Source: Chloroflexota bacterium (GTDB lineage: Bacteria; Chloroflexota; UBA11872). From it: a DNA stretch of 64,000 nt. The notes under the pieces were generated by a model. It searched no databases and had not been told where the DNA came from. It worked only from the letters and a program-made list of their open reading frames with translations. The first letter of the stretch is position 1. Each line of letters opens with the position of its first letter. Shown in pieces: positions 1-7,860 of the stretch. Made by a program: the position numbers and the translations under genes. The DNA lies in assembly GCA_028874175.1 (NCBI GenBank), contig JAPPLN010000017.1, positions 1 through 64,000 of the forward strand, written 5' to 3'.

Positions 1-205
1 CGTCTACGAACGGACGGACCGCGGGATGGTTATCCGGCTCAAGCAGAAACTCGGTTCCCTCCGGGTCTTCGGGGGATACCACGGTGATCCAGGCGAACTC
101 GCCCAGGGGGATGTTGTGCTTGAGCTGGAAGCCAAGCGTTTCCGTGTAAAAGCGGAGCGCCTTCTGTTGGTCGTCCACGAAGACGCCGGCGAGGTGAATT
201 CTCAT
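1..205 (-). CDS. VOC-family (glyoxalase/bleomycin-resistance fold) protein, C-terminus outside window
   Basis: The minus strand reads from an ATG at 205 to the window edge without a stop. The first 68 residues begin MRIHLAGVFVDDQQ and continue with KALRFYTETLGF, the usual first beta-alpha unit of vicinal-oxygen-chelate proteins. Members bind a metal and act as lyases, dioxygenases or antibiotic-binding proteins, so the substrate cannot be named. The start lies three bases after the stop of the ArsR-type regulator, so the two form one transcription unit. ArsR regulators next to VOC or SRPBCC proteins are a common arrangement. The C-terminal half with the remaining metal ligands is missing here. 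Confidence 0.75.
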   Translation of the reverse strand, partial: MRIHLAGVFVDDQQKALRFYTETLGFQLKHNIPLGEFAWITVVSPEDPEGTEFLLEPDNHPAVRPFVD

Positions 206-208
206 CGT

Positions 209-493
209 TCACATGTCCCTTTCATCTGTTGGGATCGGCCAACGCTCGGCGATGGCCTTGAGCGGGTCGCCCTGATACCAATGGAGCTTGGACCTGCCCA
301 CGCGCCTGGTGCGAATCAGCCCGGCGGCCTCCAGGACGCCCAGGTGTTGGGCGATGGCCTGGCGCGAGGAGTTGATGCCGTGCTTCATGGTCAGGCGCGC
401 GCAGAGTTCGAAGAGCGATTGACCTGACCGATCGACGAGCTCATCCAGGATGGCCCGGCGGGTTGGGTCAGCGATCGCGCGATAGACGTCCAC
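209..493 (-). CDS. ArsR-family winged-helix transcriptional regulator
   Basis: This 94-residue protein has the ArsR layout. It opens with DVYRAIADPTRRAILDEL, followed by a helix-turn-helix around residues 42-60 (SRQAIAQHLGVLEAAGLI) and a wing (TRRVGRSKLHWYQ). No cysteine metal-binding motif of the CxC type is visible on the recognition helix, so a non-metal ligand or a constitutive repressor role is likely. The start codon is GTG. It is the first gene of an operon with the VOC protein downstream. An inverted repeat about 50 bases upstream is its likely operator. Confidence 0.85.
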   Translation of the reverse strand: MDVYRAIADPTRRAILDELVDRSGQSLFELCARLTMKHGINSSRQAIAQHLGVLEAAGLIRTRRVGRSKLHWYQGDPLKAIAERWPIPTDERDM

Positions 494-517
494 ACGACTA
501 GCCTAAGGCAAGTGTTG

Positions 518-565
518 GCTTGCATGTCAGGGCTTACGATATGCAAGCGCGTGCTTGCATGTCAA
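518..565. promoter_or_regulatory. candidate operator of the ArsR-type regulator
   Basis: A perfect inverted repeat lies at 541-560: ATGCAAGC, four bases, then GCTTGCAT. The same GCTTGCATGTCA string occurs at 518-529 and again at 553-564 as a direct repeat. The cluster is 25-70 bases upstream of the regulator start, where ArsR autoregulatory sites usually lie. Binding by this regulator is inferred. Confidence 0.5.
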
Positions 566-788
566 CTGTTCGGCTTCGCACGCTCAGGCTTCGGATTGCG
601 GATCAGGGCTGGAGATCGCTCATCCGTCGATGGCACATCCCGGCCCTCCACCTCAGCGCTGGATGTGTAAACCATGTGTCCGAACGGGTGTAGGGGTCTC
701 CGGTCTGCACATCCTCAAGGGCGAGGGTAAGAACGGGCTCCCCGCGGGTGGGATGCACGAGGGCGCTGGGGTGTGGGACGTGGCGTGG

Positions 789-1037
789 CCGGAAGACGCT
801 CACCCCAGTCCTTTTCAAGAGGAAACCTCTGCGTAACCCCGGGGTTGGTTGCCCGGAAGACCCCTCACCGATTTCCGTCGAAGACGCCGGAATCTGCCTC
901 TCCCCTTGGAGAGGGTGAAGAGCGGCGTCCCCTAAAGTCGAATTGAGTCCGTGCTAGCGGGGAGACCTCGACCGGAAGACTCTCAGCCGAAGGCGAGAGG
1001 TGAGGGGAGGATCGTGAAGAGTGATGGAAGACGGGGA
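789..1037. repeat. dispersed palindromic repeat, copy A (tandem double unit)
   Basis: The unit reads roughly CGGAAGACCCCTCACC, followed by a variable arm and a hairpin CCTCTCC-CCTT-GGAGAGG, then GTGAAGAGCGGCG. Here a shortened unit (CCGGAAGACGCTCACCCCAG, 789-808) is followed by a fuller one from about 835. The segment at 975-1017 carries further complementary arms (ACTCTCAGCC, GGTGAGGGGAGG). Related copies lie at 2455-2525, 23157-23480 and 61643-61850, always between genes. Apart from this repeat and the operator, I see no gene in 494-1166. Confidence 0.65.
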
Positions 1038-1166
1038 ACAGGGAGGAAGGGCGGCGGCGCATTTGGGGAGCGGGGGGATTTGCAAGGGGCTCCATTGAGG
1101 GATCGCCTGAGGAGCGGGGCATAGGATGAGCGGCGGGCAGCGGGTGGGTGGTGCAGGAGGCGGGTG

Positions 1167-2453
1167 ATGAGGGAGCGGCTGGCGATGCATGGTGGGGCGC
1201 CGGTGCGTACGGAGCCGTTTGGGCCGGGGCATGACTTTGGGGATGACGATATTGCGGCGTTGACGGAGGTGGTGCGGTCGGGGCACGTGGGCAAGGGGCC
1301 GAGGGTCGAGGCGTTCGAGCGGGCGTTTGCGGCGCGTCACGGGGTGAAGCACGCGATTGCGGTGACGTCGGGGACGGCGGCGATGCACGTGTGTATCGGG
1401 GCGATCAATCCGGAGCCGGGGGACGAAGTGATCGTGACGCCGTGGACGGCCGGCGGGACGATCATGGGCGCGCTGATGCAGAACTGCGTGCCGGTGTTTG
1501 CCGATATCGACGAGACGTACACGCTGGATCCGGCGGACGTGGAGGCCAAGATCACGCCGCGTACGCGGGCCATCATCGCGGTGCATTACCTGGGCAATCC
1601 GTGCGACATGCGGGCGCTGCGAGACATCGCGCGACGGCACGATCTGGCGCTGATCGAGGACTGCGCGCAGGCGCACTTCGCGGAGCATCAAGGGCAGGTG
1701 GTCGGAAGTATTGGCGACATTGCGGGTTACAGCTTCGGGGGTAAGCACCTTTCGGGCGGCACAGGGGGCGCGGTGCTGACGAATGACACGGAGCTGTGGG
1801 AGCGGGCGGTGCTGTTTCACGACGTGGCGCTGCCGCGCGCGGGCGGGCCCTATGCGGAGCGTCCGTACGGTCATTACTTTATGGCGCCGCACTACATCAT
1901 CAACGACCTGACGGCGGCGGTGCTGCTGGCGCAGCTGGAGAAGGTGGACGGGTATATCGCCAGCAAGATCCGGGCGGCCGGGCGGATCATCGAGGGCCTG
2001 GCCGATATCGACGAGCTGACCCCGCAGGCGGTGCGGCCGGGCGACCGGCATTCGTACTGGATCCTGGGGTTCAGCCTGGACACGGATCGCCTGGGTTGCT
2101 CGGCCGACGTGTTTGCGGACGCGGTGCGCCACGAGGGCGTGCTGCTGATCAAGGCTGAGAACAGCGTGGATGCGCGGCACCCATCGACCGGGCTGCCGCG
2201 CATGGGCGGGGGCGGGCCGCTGTATGACGATCCGTTCCTGGCCGGTCCCGATTGCTACGGGCGCAGTCGTTTCCCCTTCGACCATGGGCGGGAGCCGGCG
2301 GTGAAGTACGGACCGGGCGCGTGTCCGAAGGGGGAAGCGCTGATGGGTCGGACGGTTGGGTTCAACATGTGGCCGAATCTGAGCGATGGGGATATTGAGG
2401 ACATCGTGCGGGCGTTGCGGAAGGTGGCGGTGTACTACCGGGGGGACCTTTGA
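1167..2453 (+). CDS. DegT/DnrJ/EryC1/StrS-family PLP-dependent aminotransferase
   Basis: The 428-residue protein has the sugar aminotransferase fold, which transfers an amino group to a keto-sugar or related carbonyl compound. Visible landmarks are the N-terminal GPGHDFGDDDIAALTEVV segment, the cofactor-phosphate loop TSGTAA (residues 68-73), the PLP-contacting LIEDCAQAH (162-170), and the Schiff-base lysine K193 in GYSFGGKHLSGG. An AGGAGG at 1155-1160 fits the ATG at 1167; a GTG directly before it (1164) is an alternative. It stands alone between two dispersed repeats, with no nucleotide-sugar genes next to it, so the substrate is unknown. Chloroflexota carry many such stand-alone paralogues, often beside Gfo/Idh/MocA oxidoreductases as in this window. 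Confidence 0.88.
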   Translation: MRERLAMHGGAPVRTEPFGPGHDFGDDDIAALTEVVRSGHVGKGPRVEAFERAFAARHGVKHAIAVTSGTAAMHVCIGAINPEPGDEVIVTPWTAGGTIMGALMQNCVPVFADIDETYTLDPADVEAKITPRTRAIIAVHYLGNPCDMRALRDIARRHDLALIEDCAQAHFAEHQGQVVGSIGDIAGYSFGGKHLSGGTGGAVLTNDTELWERAVLFHDVALPRAGGPYAERPYGHYFMAPHYIINDLTAAVLLAQLEKVDGYIASKIRAAGRIIEGLADIDELTPQAVRPGDRHSYWILGFSLDTDRLGCSADVFADAVRHEGVLLIKAENSVDARHPSTGLPRMGGGGPLYDDPFLAGPDCYGRSRFPFDHGREPAVKYGPGACPKGEALMGRTVGFNMWPNLSDGDIEDIVRALRKVAVYYRGDL

Positions 2454-2454
2454 G

Positions 2455-2525
2455 TAACCCGAGGTTGGTTGCGCGGAAGACCCCTCACCCCAACCCTCTC
2501 CCCCAGGAGAGGGATTAAGACGCGG
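2455..2525. repeat. dispersed palindromic repeat, copy B
   Basis: The copy begins directly after the aminotransferase stop with TAACCCGAGGTTGGTTGCG and CGGAAGACCCCTCACC. It contains the cleanest hairpin of the family, CCCTCTCC-CCCA-GGAGAGGG. Reverse-strand translation gives the NPSPGGEGWGEG string that marks such intergenic repeats when they are wrongly called as coding. Confidence 0.65.
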
Positions 2526-2602
2526 CTGCACATTCGAGTACGCGGGGCGTTTTGCAAACATCACCAGGGGCGTAAGCACGCTCGCAACTGAGGCGACCTG
2601 AG

Positions 2603-2620
2603 CCAAAGTCGCGACTTTGG
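2603..2620. repeat. 18-bp perfect palindrome in a gene-free stretch
   Basis: CCAAAGTCGCGACTTTGG is its own reverse complement. It lies in the gap between repeat copy B and the Nudix gene (2526-2794), where I see no convincing gene. It could be a protein-binding site or part of a degraded element. No tract of T residues follows on either strand, so it does not look like an intrinsic terminator. Confidence 0.5.
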
Positions 2621-2794
2621 CCAATGCAATCGCAGCACTTTGCAGGACCCAAATGGCACGAAATACCGAGCGTTCGTCGCTCGCGGGAACGTCCACGTCG
2701 TCACGAAACCTGCGACGGAGGTTGCTGCCAATAGCGAGCGTGGGTTGACCCCGCCGTCGCCTTTCTCCCCCCAGATTGCGATTCGCGAGCTACG

Positions 2795-3328
2795 TTATGG
2801 TCCTTGGTTGTCCGCATACTCGACCATCTTGTTGTTCCGAACGACGGCGGCTCCAGAGTAAAAACGGTCGCCGTCTAGCAGCACTGTATCGAGAAACAGC
2901 AGCTGATGATCAGCTAGACCCCCGAGCGTTCTGAGATTTTCAAGGCGGTGCCAACCAAGCTCACCCTCCTCGGAGTCGGTCAGCGCTCCAGTCCACCTGG
3001 ACGCCGTGACTAAGTGAACAATCCCGCAGTGAACTTCATCGATCCAGATGAAAGTCCCTCTCAGTTGAGGATCCGCAATGGTCAATCCGGACTCTTCCCT
3101 AAATTCTCGTACTGCGGCTGACAATGGATCCTCCCCCGGCTCGAATTTGCCGCCAAGACCGATCCACTCGCCCGCATGAGAGCGGCCCTCAGATTTCTTG
3201 ATGAGAAGGACTTTTCCACGACTCTTGAGATAGACGAGGCAGTAAGGTACGACGACGTCTAAATTGACTTGAGTCGACCGCCTTGGTCTTTGACCTGAGT
3301 TCGGTCGATCCAATCTCATGCTGGACAC
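2795..3328 (-). CDS. Nudix hydrolase
   Basis: The 177-residue protein hydrolyses a nucleoside diphosphate linked to some other group; the substrate is not predictable. The complete Nudix box, Gx5Ex7REUxEExGU, runs from G60 to L82 (GKFEPGE, then REFREESGL), preceded by WIGLGG. A GTG start at 3328 is supported by AAGGAGG a few bases upstream; ATG 3319 is the alternative. Its GC content is clearly lower than that of most neighbours, which could reflect recent acquisition. It is the last gene before the aminotransferase/repeat region and shows no operon partner. Confidence 0.88.
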   Translation of the reverse strand: MSSMRLDRPNSGQRPRRSTQVNLDVVVPYCLVYLKSRGKVLLIKKSEGRSHAGEWIGLGGKFEPGEDPLSAAVREFREESGLTIADPQLRGTFIWIDEVHCGIVHLVTASRWTGALTDSEEGELGWHRLENLRTLGGLADHQLLFLDTVLLDGDRFYSGAAVVRNNKMVEYADNQGP

Positions 3329-3439
3329 TCAGCCTCCTTGTGTCGTATCAGTTTGACGCGTGTTGGCGAAGCGGACTGGCGCTGATTGCCCGCAGCGTTC
3401 CAATGCCAGTCGTGCAGCCTGAATCTGTGGCGGCTCGCC

Positions 3440-4396
3440 TCACGAGGCGCGATACATGCGGGCAGGGTCAACGACGCAGTGTTCGCCCTTCTCCGATTCG
3501 ATTGTGTGGCCGTGGGTGAGTTGGGTGACGGCGGCGCCCTGCTGGAGGAAGCCGTTTGGGTCCTGCCGGGTGAGGTCGCGGGCCGCCGTGCGGAAGTCGT
3601 GGGCGTTGAGGAGGCGGGCGATGGCGTTGCCTACGGGGCCGAGTTTGACGAGGCCGGCGTCTTCCATGCGCTGGCCGAGGCGGTTGTAGTCGCTGCCGGG
3701 GTTCCCGGGCAGCGGCGGGGTGCCGATGCTGACGAGGGGCGTGGTGGAGCCGTCGGGCTGACGCATGCGGCCTTCCGAGCTGCGGGGCTTTCGATAGGGC
3801 AGTCCGAGCCACACTTCGCACAGGTGCATGGCGGTGAGGTTCTGGTAGGGGACGCCGAGGAGCAGGTAGCGGCCGTTGCGGTTGAAGACCTGGCCCATGG
3901 GGCTGTGGGCGTCCCAGCCCGAGGCGCCGCCGGAGGTCGTGATGGTTTCGGCCAGCGGGCCGATGGCGGCGATGCTGTGGGCGAGGTGGATGCTGCGGTG
4001 GGCTTCGGGTCGCCGTCGGGCCGCCTCGGAGATCGCGCCCATCTGCGAGGGGGTGTGGATCGGATCAAATAAGAATTCGGGGTCTCCGGCCGTCGGGTAG
4101 GTGAACGTGGGGACGACCAGCGTGCCCTGGGGCCCAATGGCTTGTAGAAGGGCGTCGACCACCGTCTCTGGCCCGCCATCCACGAAGCCGATGCTGCGGA
4201 GGGAGCTGTGGACCATGAGGAGGTCGCCGAGGCGGACGCCAAGGCTGATCAGATCGCGGACAAGGTCGGAAAGGCGCAGCGGTGCGCAGGCTCCGCCTGT
4301 TTTGCTGTCCGCGTTCCGTTGCACTAGCGGCTCCTGCTGCGTACGACCCGACCCGGCTGGCACGCTGACTCGTGAAACCGGTCGCACGCGGGCCAT
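3440..4396 (-). CDS. AAC(3)-family aminoglycoside N-acetyltransferase-like protein
   Basis: The 318-residue protein belongs to the Antibiotic_NAT family, acetyl-CoA-dependent N-acetyltransferases. Characteristic segments are MVHSSLRSIGFVDGGPETVV, then GTLVVPTFTYP, and later HSIAAIGP and YLLLGVPYQNLTAMHLCE. Many family members in environmental genomes are not resistance enzymes, and YokD-like relatives have other or unknown substrates, so resistance should not be assumed. ATG 4396 has AAGG five bases upstream; the frame extends to TTG 4423 / ATG 4420 without a good ribosome site. About 40 N-terminal residues precede the conserved domain and look unstructured. Confidence 0.82.
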   Translation of the reverse strand: MARVRPVSRVSVPAGSGRTQQEPLVQRNADSKTGGACAPLRLSDLVRDLISLGVRLGDLLMVHSSLRSIGFVDGGPETVVDALLQAIGPQGTLVVPTFTYPTAGDPEFLFDPIHTPSQMGAISEAARRRPEAHRSIHLAHSIAAIGPLAETITTSGGASGWDAHSPMGQVFNRNGRYLLLGVPYQNLTAMHLCEVWLGLPYRKPRSSEGRMRQPDGSTTPLVSIGTPPLPGNPGSDYNRLGQRMEDAGLVKLGPVGNAIARLLNAHDFRTAARDLTRQDPNGFLQQGAAVTQLTHGHTIESEKGEHCVVDPARMYRAS

Positions 4397-4502
4397 GGTC
4401 GCCTTCACGCGCGGATCCATCAACGATGTCCGCGGGAACTAAGCCTGGTCGCGGATCTCGGACGTGTTCGCAGATAGCCCCTGGCCTAATGCCTGGGAGA
4501 AC

Positions 4503-4535
4503 TGTCTGGGCTAGACTCGGGCGCCTGGGGCGGCG
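4503..4535 (+). promoter_or_regulatory. conserved upstream block of lipoprotein copy 1 (candidate promoter)
   Basis: The block GGGCTAGACTCGGGCGCC with flanks is repeated almost unchanged at 4874-4906 before the second lipoprotein. TAGACT (4512-4517) resembles a -10 hexamer and ends 79 bases before the start codon; in copy 2 the distance is 78. No clear -35 hexamer is seen. Confidence 0.4.
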
Positions 4536-4596
4536 ATGGTCCGTAGGAGCAATCGTGGGGACCACCCGCCGCTCGCCATGCGCAGGGGACGCATCG

Positions 4597-4761
4597 ATGC
4601 GGGGAAGACTTGATCGCAAGCTTGGCCGTCGCCGTCTGGTCGCGGTTTCTGTTCTGATCCTGGGAGTCGCGGTGGCGTCCACCGTTGGGGCCTGCGCCGA
4701 TAGCGACGAGTTCGATTTCAAGCCGCGTGGCACGAGGACGCCAGTCAGCCAGGGCGGCTAG
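4597..4761 (+). CDS. small lipoprotein, tandem paralogue 1 (54 aa)
   Basis: A 54-codon frame starts at ATG 4597 after AGGGGA. It encodes a basic n-region (RKLGRRR), a hydrophobic stretch (LVAVSVLILGVAVA) and a lipobox ending VGAC at C33. About 21 residues follow, with the acidic/aromatic motif DSDEFDFKPRG. After lipidation the mature peptide would be a very short membrane-anchored tail facing outward. A second copy at 4967-5131 keeps length, lipobox and the FDFKPRG motif, while the third codon positions and the C-terminus differ, which supports real coding. Function is unknown. The pair is divergent from the acetyltransferase gene. Confidence 0.7.
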   Translation: MRGRLDRKLGRRRLVAVSVLILGVAVASTVGACADSDEFDFKPRGTRTPVSQGG

Positions 4762-4873
4762 AGCCCGATACCCAGCCTGGTATGTGACGTGGCCGCCGCA
4801 GCGGCGGCCACTCGGCCCAAACTTCGCTTTCGGGATCGAGCTGTTCGGGCCTTGATAGTTATATGAGGAAACC

Positions 4874-4906
4874 GGACTGGGCTAGAATCGGGCGCTTGGG
4901 GCGGCG
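4874..4906 (+). promoter_or_regulatory. conserved upstream block of lipoprotein copy 2 (candidate promoter)
   Basis: The block GGGCTAGAATCGGGCGCTT matches the one before copy 1. TAGAAT at 4883-4888 is close to a consensus -10 element and lies 78 bases upstream of the start. The downstream leader, including CGCAGGGGAC before the start, is also conserved between the copies. Confidence 0.4.
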
Positions 4907-4966
4907 CAGGCTCCTCGCAGCGATCGGCGGGGCACTTGAGACGCGTGATGCGCAGGGGACACATCA

Positions 4967-5131
4967 ATGCAGAAAATTCGTGATCGCAGACTTGGCCGCC
5001 GCCGTCTGCTCGCGGTCGCCGTGCTGATCCTAAGCGTCACGGCCGCGTCCACCGTTGCGGCCTGTGCCGAGAGCGACAAGTTCGATTTCAAGCCGCGAGG
5101 CATGGAATCGCCAATCAGGCATCAGGGCTAG
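4967..5131 (+). CDS. small lipoprotein, tandem paralogue 2 (54 aa)
   Basis: It is the second copy of the 54-residue lipoprotein, starting at ATG 4967. It has the n-region RDRRLGRRR, the hydrophobic core LLAVAVLILSVTAA, the lipobox VAAC with C33, and the conserved AESDKFDFKPRG segment. The last nine residues (MESPIRHQG) differ from copy 1. The two start codons are exactly 370 bases apart. The conserved length and motif under sequence divergence suggest selection rather than a chance frame. Short lipoproteins of this kind can act as envelope structural or regulatory peptides, but no known family is recognised. Confidence 0.7.
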   Translation: MQKIRDRRLGRRRLLAVAVLILSVTAASTVAACAESDKFDFKPRGMESPIRHQG

Positions 5132-5149
5132 GGCCCGACGCCCCACGCG

Positions 5150-5235
5150 CATCTCGGGTGCCGGCTCGGAGGTCAGTCGTCTGTTCGAGTCGAAGCCCAA
5201 CCGCAGCTCTGGACCGCTCCGTCGCCTTCGTGTCT
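5150..5235 (-). pseudogene. relic of a GH32 beta-fructosidase gene (internal fragment)
   Basis: On the minus strand this stretch reads LGFDSNRRLTSEPAPEMR, closely matching VMGLDSNGRLTSEPAPEVR of the intact GH32 gene at 7861-9321. The DNA similarity continues upstream through an SG..L segment and then fades. No start or other GH32 motifs lie nearby, so this is a short leftover of a duplicated or recombined gene about 3 kb from the intact one. Confidence 0.6.
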
Positions 5236-5313
5236 AGAGATCGGACCCCGGAAGGCCTGATATCGCCCCACGTGCGGCTTCCACGTTGGCGGCGCTAAGC
5301 CGGATCGACACCG

Positions 5314-6447
5314 CTAGGCTGACGCGACGAGCGTGGCCGGGAGTTCGACGTCAACTGGCCGATGTTCGAGCACACTCGTGGTCAGGGCCTCCAGGGTGTA
5401 CATGTTGCCCACGGACTGCGTCAGTGGGACGACGGGCTGCGAGACTCCGCGCGCCACGTCGACAAAATTCTCCATCTGCAGGCGGAAAATGTCGGCCGAC
5501 GGAACCTCATATCGGTCGTACAGTCGCCTGCCGTACTGGTGCTCGATAACCGTATCTTCGTACGGTCGCCAAGCCCTCTTCACGTGCAACCTTCCCTCGC
5601 TGCCAGTAATGCTCAAAGCCTCGCTTGTGTACGCCTGTCTGCTGCTTTCTACGATGCCAATACAGCCACTGTCGTATTCGATCAATCCAAATTGACGGAA
5701 GATCGTGCCGTACTTCTCGCTCAATTTTCCGCTGCAGAAGACGCGCAGCGGTCGAGCCGCCATCAGACCGCCGTCGGCAGGAATTCCTTCGCTGCTGCCG
5801 TAGACACCAAGCCCGGTCCACCGACCCCCTGCCGCGACCGATGCGAAATGATTCGCGGCGTTGACCGCATAGCAAAGGGTATTCCATGGGGTCCCGCCGG
5901 CACGCTCTGTGTCATGCGACCAATTTCGATTCGGGTCTGTTGGATCATCCTCCTCGGGATCGAAGTTGCTGAACGTGGCGTTCACCGAGTCCACACGGCC
6001 GATCTTGCCCGCGCCAACCAGTCGCTCGAGCTTGGCCATAAGCGGGTGGTGCCGGTACATAAACCCTTCCATGAGAACCGCGCCTGCCGATTCGACTAAC
6101 TCGGCAATCTCCAGGGCGTCCTGCCCGGTGACGGTCAGGGCCTTCTCGCACAGAATGTTGCGTGCGCCGGCGTTCAGACAGCGCTCAATCTGCTCCCGGT
6201 GTTGACTGGGCCACGTCACCAATGCCACGCCGTCCAGATCGTGCACACGGATCATTTCCTCGAAGTCCGTGTAGAAAGCCTCGCACCCGTACTCTGCGGA
6301 CCATTCCTTAGCCACAGCTTCGCGGATATCACAGCACGCCGCGATTCGTGCCTTGTCCGACGCAACGCCGGCGCGACCATGACGGTAGCTGATCCCGCCG
6401 CATCCAATCAGTCCGAGGCGAAACACCTCTTGATTGCCCTGCGTCAT
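5314..6447 (-). CDS. Gfo/Idh/MocA-family oxidoreductase
   Basis: The 377-residue protein has the N-terminal Rossmann motif LGLIGCGGIS (residues 11-20) and the family EKP-type motif as CEKAL (100-104), where alanine replaces proline. The C-terminal alpha/beta domain follows with a YRHHP motif near residue 130. Such enzymes oxidise or reduce sugars and inositols with NAD(P). The EKP lysine is usually catalytic and is retained. The divergent partner at 6606 is another member of the same family, and a GH32 glycosidase lies beyond it, suggesting a sugar-utilisation locus. Base composition is less GC-rich than most of the window. Confidence 0.88.
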   Translation of the reverse strand: MTQGNQEVFRLGLIGCGGISYRHGRAGVASDKARIAACCDIREAVAKEWSAEYGCEAFYTDFEEMIRVHDLDGVALVTWPSQHREQIERCLNAGARNILCEKALTVTGQDALEIAELVESAGAVLMEGFMYRHHPLMAKLERLVGAGKIGRVDSVNATFSNFDPEEDDPTDPNRNWSHDTERAGGTPWNTLCYAVNAANHFASVAAGGRWTGLGVYGSSEGIPADGGLMAARPLRVFCSGKLSEKYGTIFRQFGLIEYDSGCIGIVESSRQAYTSEALSITGSEGRLHVKRAWRPYEDTVIEHQYGRRLYDRYEVPSADIFRLQMENFVDVARGVSQPVVPLTQSVGNMYTLEALTTSVLEHRPVDVELPATLVASA

Positions 6448-6605
6448 GAGTCGTCCGTTTGCCGGTTTGACCGCTCAGCTCGAACGGGTTACCGGTCCAG
6501 CAGTATTTTATCGTCGCAATCGGCGCGGCGTGGCGTGGCGAAAACAGGACGGCGACCGTGGCGGCGTCAACGCCACGCGGCTCAGCCAGTAGGGACTGAC
6601 TAGGC

Positions 6606-7703
6606 ATGAGCTTCAGGATCGGGATCATCGGACATACCGGCCGGGGTAACTACGGCCACAGCCTGGACATGGCCTTCGTGGGCGTCGAGGGTGCCGAGAT
6701 CGTGGCCCTGGCCGACCCAGATGACGAAGGGCGAGCGGAAGCCGCCGCCCGCACCGGCGCCGCCACGGCGTACGCGGACTACCGCGAGATGTTGGATAGG
6801 GAAAAGCTCGACATCGCCGTGCTGGCTTCGTCAGAAGTCGGCGACCACCGCGAGCTCGTTGTAACGGCGGCCGAGGCGAGAGCCAATATCTACCTGGAGA
6901 AACCGGTAGCTGCCGCACCGGAGGATGTTGATGCGATGATGGCAGCTTGCGACCGGTCCTCGGTGCTGTGCGTGGTAGCCCACCCGTGGCGGGGCCATCC
7001 GCCGATCCAGCGCGTGGCAATCGACCTCATCAGGTCCGGCAAGATCGGCGAGCCGAGGCTCGCACGGATCTATGGCAAGGGGGGCGAGCACGGAGGCGAT
7101 CCGCTGTTCCTTGACCTGTATCCCCACTTCTTCGATTTCCTGTGGCAGCTCTTTGGTGCCCCGCTGTGGTGTCACGCTCATCTGACCCAGGACGGCCGCA
7201 CCTGCGAGCCCGCCGACCTCAAGCCCGGATGGACTGGCGTAGGGCTCGTCGCCGGTAATGGGATTAAGGCCTACTACTGTTTCGAGGGAGGCTTCGCGGC
7301 GGAATACGAATCGTACCGGGGCGACGGCATCGAGACCCCGTATCGCATCGACATCCACGGCACTGCGGGCACGCTGTCGCTGCCAGGGCCGATGGGGAGA
7401 GGACCGGACATCTTCTTTCATCCGCTGGCGAATCCTGGACTCATCGGCGACGACCGCTGGGAGGTCATCCCCTCAGAGCCGCCGCCGGATCAGCATAAAT
7501 GGGTGAACGCGCATCGGCGCATGGCCAGGTCCATGATGGACATGCTCGAGGGTAAGGGGCCGGAATGGGAGTTGGTGCAACTTCCCGACGCGAAGCGCCA
7601 CTTGGAAATGGCCATGCTGGCCCACGCGTCACATATGCAAGGTGCGCGAGTGTCCCCGCCGTTGCCAGACGGTAAGAACCCCTTCGACCATTGGACGGCC
7701 TAG
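6606..7703 (+). CDS. Gfo/Idh/MocA-family oxidoreductase
   Basis: The 365-residue protein has the dinucleotide-binding motif GIIGHTGRGNYG near the N-terminus, IYLEKP with the catalytic lysine (E98-K99-P100), and a HPWRGHP stretch after it. The usual GxGxxG is modified to GHTGRGNYG, as in some family branches. It is divergent from the homologue at 5314-6447 across a gap of about 158 bases that must hold both promoters. It converges on the GH32 gene. Together these suggest uptake and oxidation of a fructose-containing or related sugar, but the substrate is not known. Confidence 0.87.
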   Translation: MSFRIGIIGHTGRGNYGHSLDMAFVGVEGAEIVALADPDDEGRAEAAARTGAATAYADYREMLDREKLDIAVLASSEVGDHRELVVTAAEARANIYLEKPVAAAPEDVDAMMAACDRSSVLCVVAHPWRGHPPIQRVAIDLIRSGKIGEPRLARIYGKGGEHGGDPLFLDLYPHFFDFLWQLFGAPLWCHAHLTQDGRTCEPADLKPGWTGVGLVAGNGIKAYYCFEGGFAAEYESYRGDGIETPYRIDIHGTAGTLSLPGPMGRGPDIFFHPLANPGLIGDDRWEVIPSEPPPDQHKWVNAHRRMARSMMDMLEGKGPEWELVQLPDAKRHLEMAMLAHASHMQGARVSPPLPDGKNPFDHWTA

Positions 7704-7860
7704 ATCGGTAAACCGCCGCCGTCGGACCCCAACGCCCCTTGCGCCGGGTCCATAGCGTCGATAGCGACGGCCACCGGCGCGCCGGATAGCCAGATGGCCC
7801 TCCGATCCTCCTGGCTTTCGACACCACGCATTACGTGGCGTTGCCGTGCCCGCTGACTCC

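Noticed and set aside
954-2696. 580-residue open frame on the minus strand
   Set aside because: It is antisense to the DegT aminotransferase, very rich in Arg/Pro/His, and runs through repeat copy B (NPSPGGEGWGEG). It is a by-product of high GC content.
3440-4396. Calling the AAC(3)-family gene an antibiotic-resistance determinant
   Set aside because: Only family membership is visible, and many relatives are not aminoglycoside-modifying; there is no mobile element or resistance cluster nearby.
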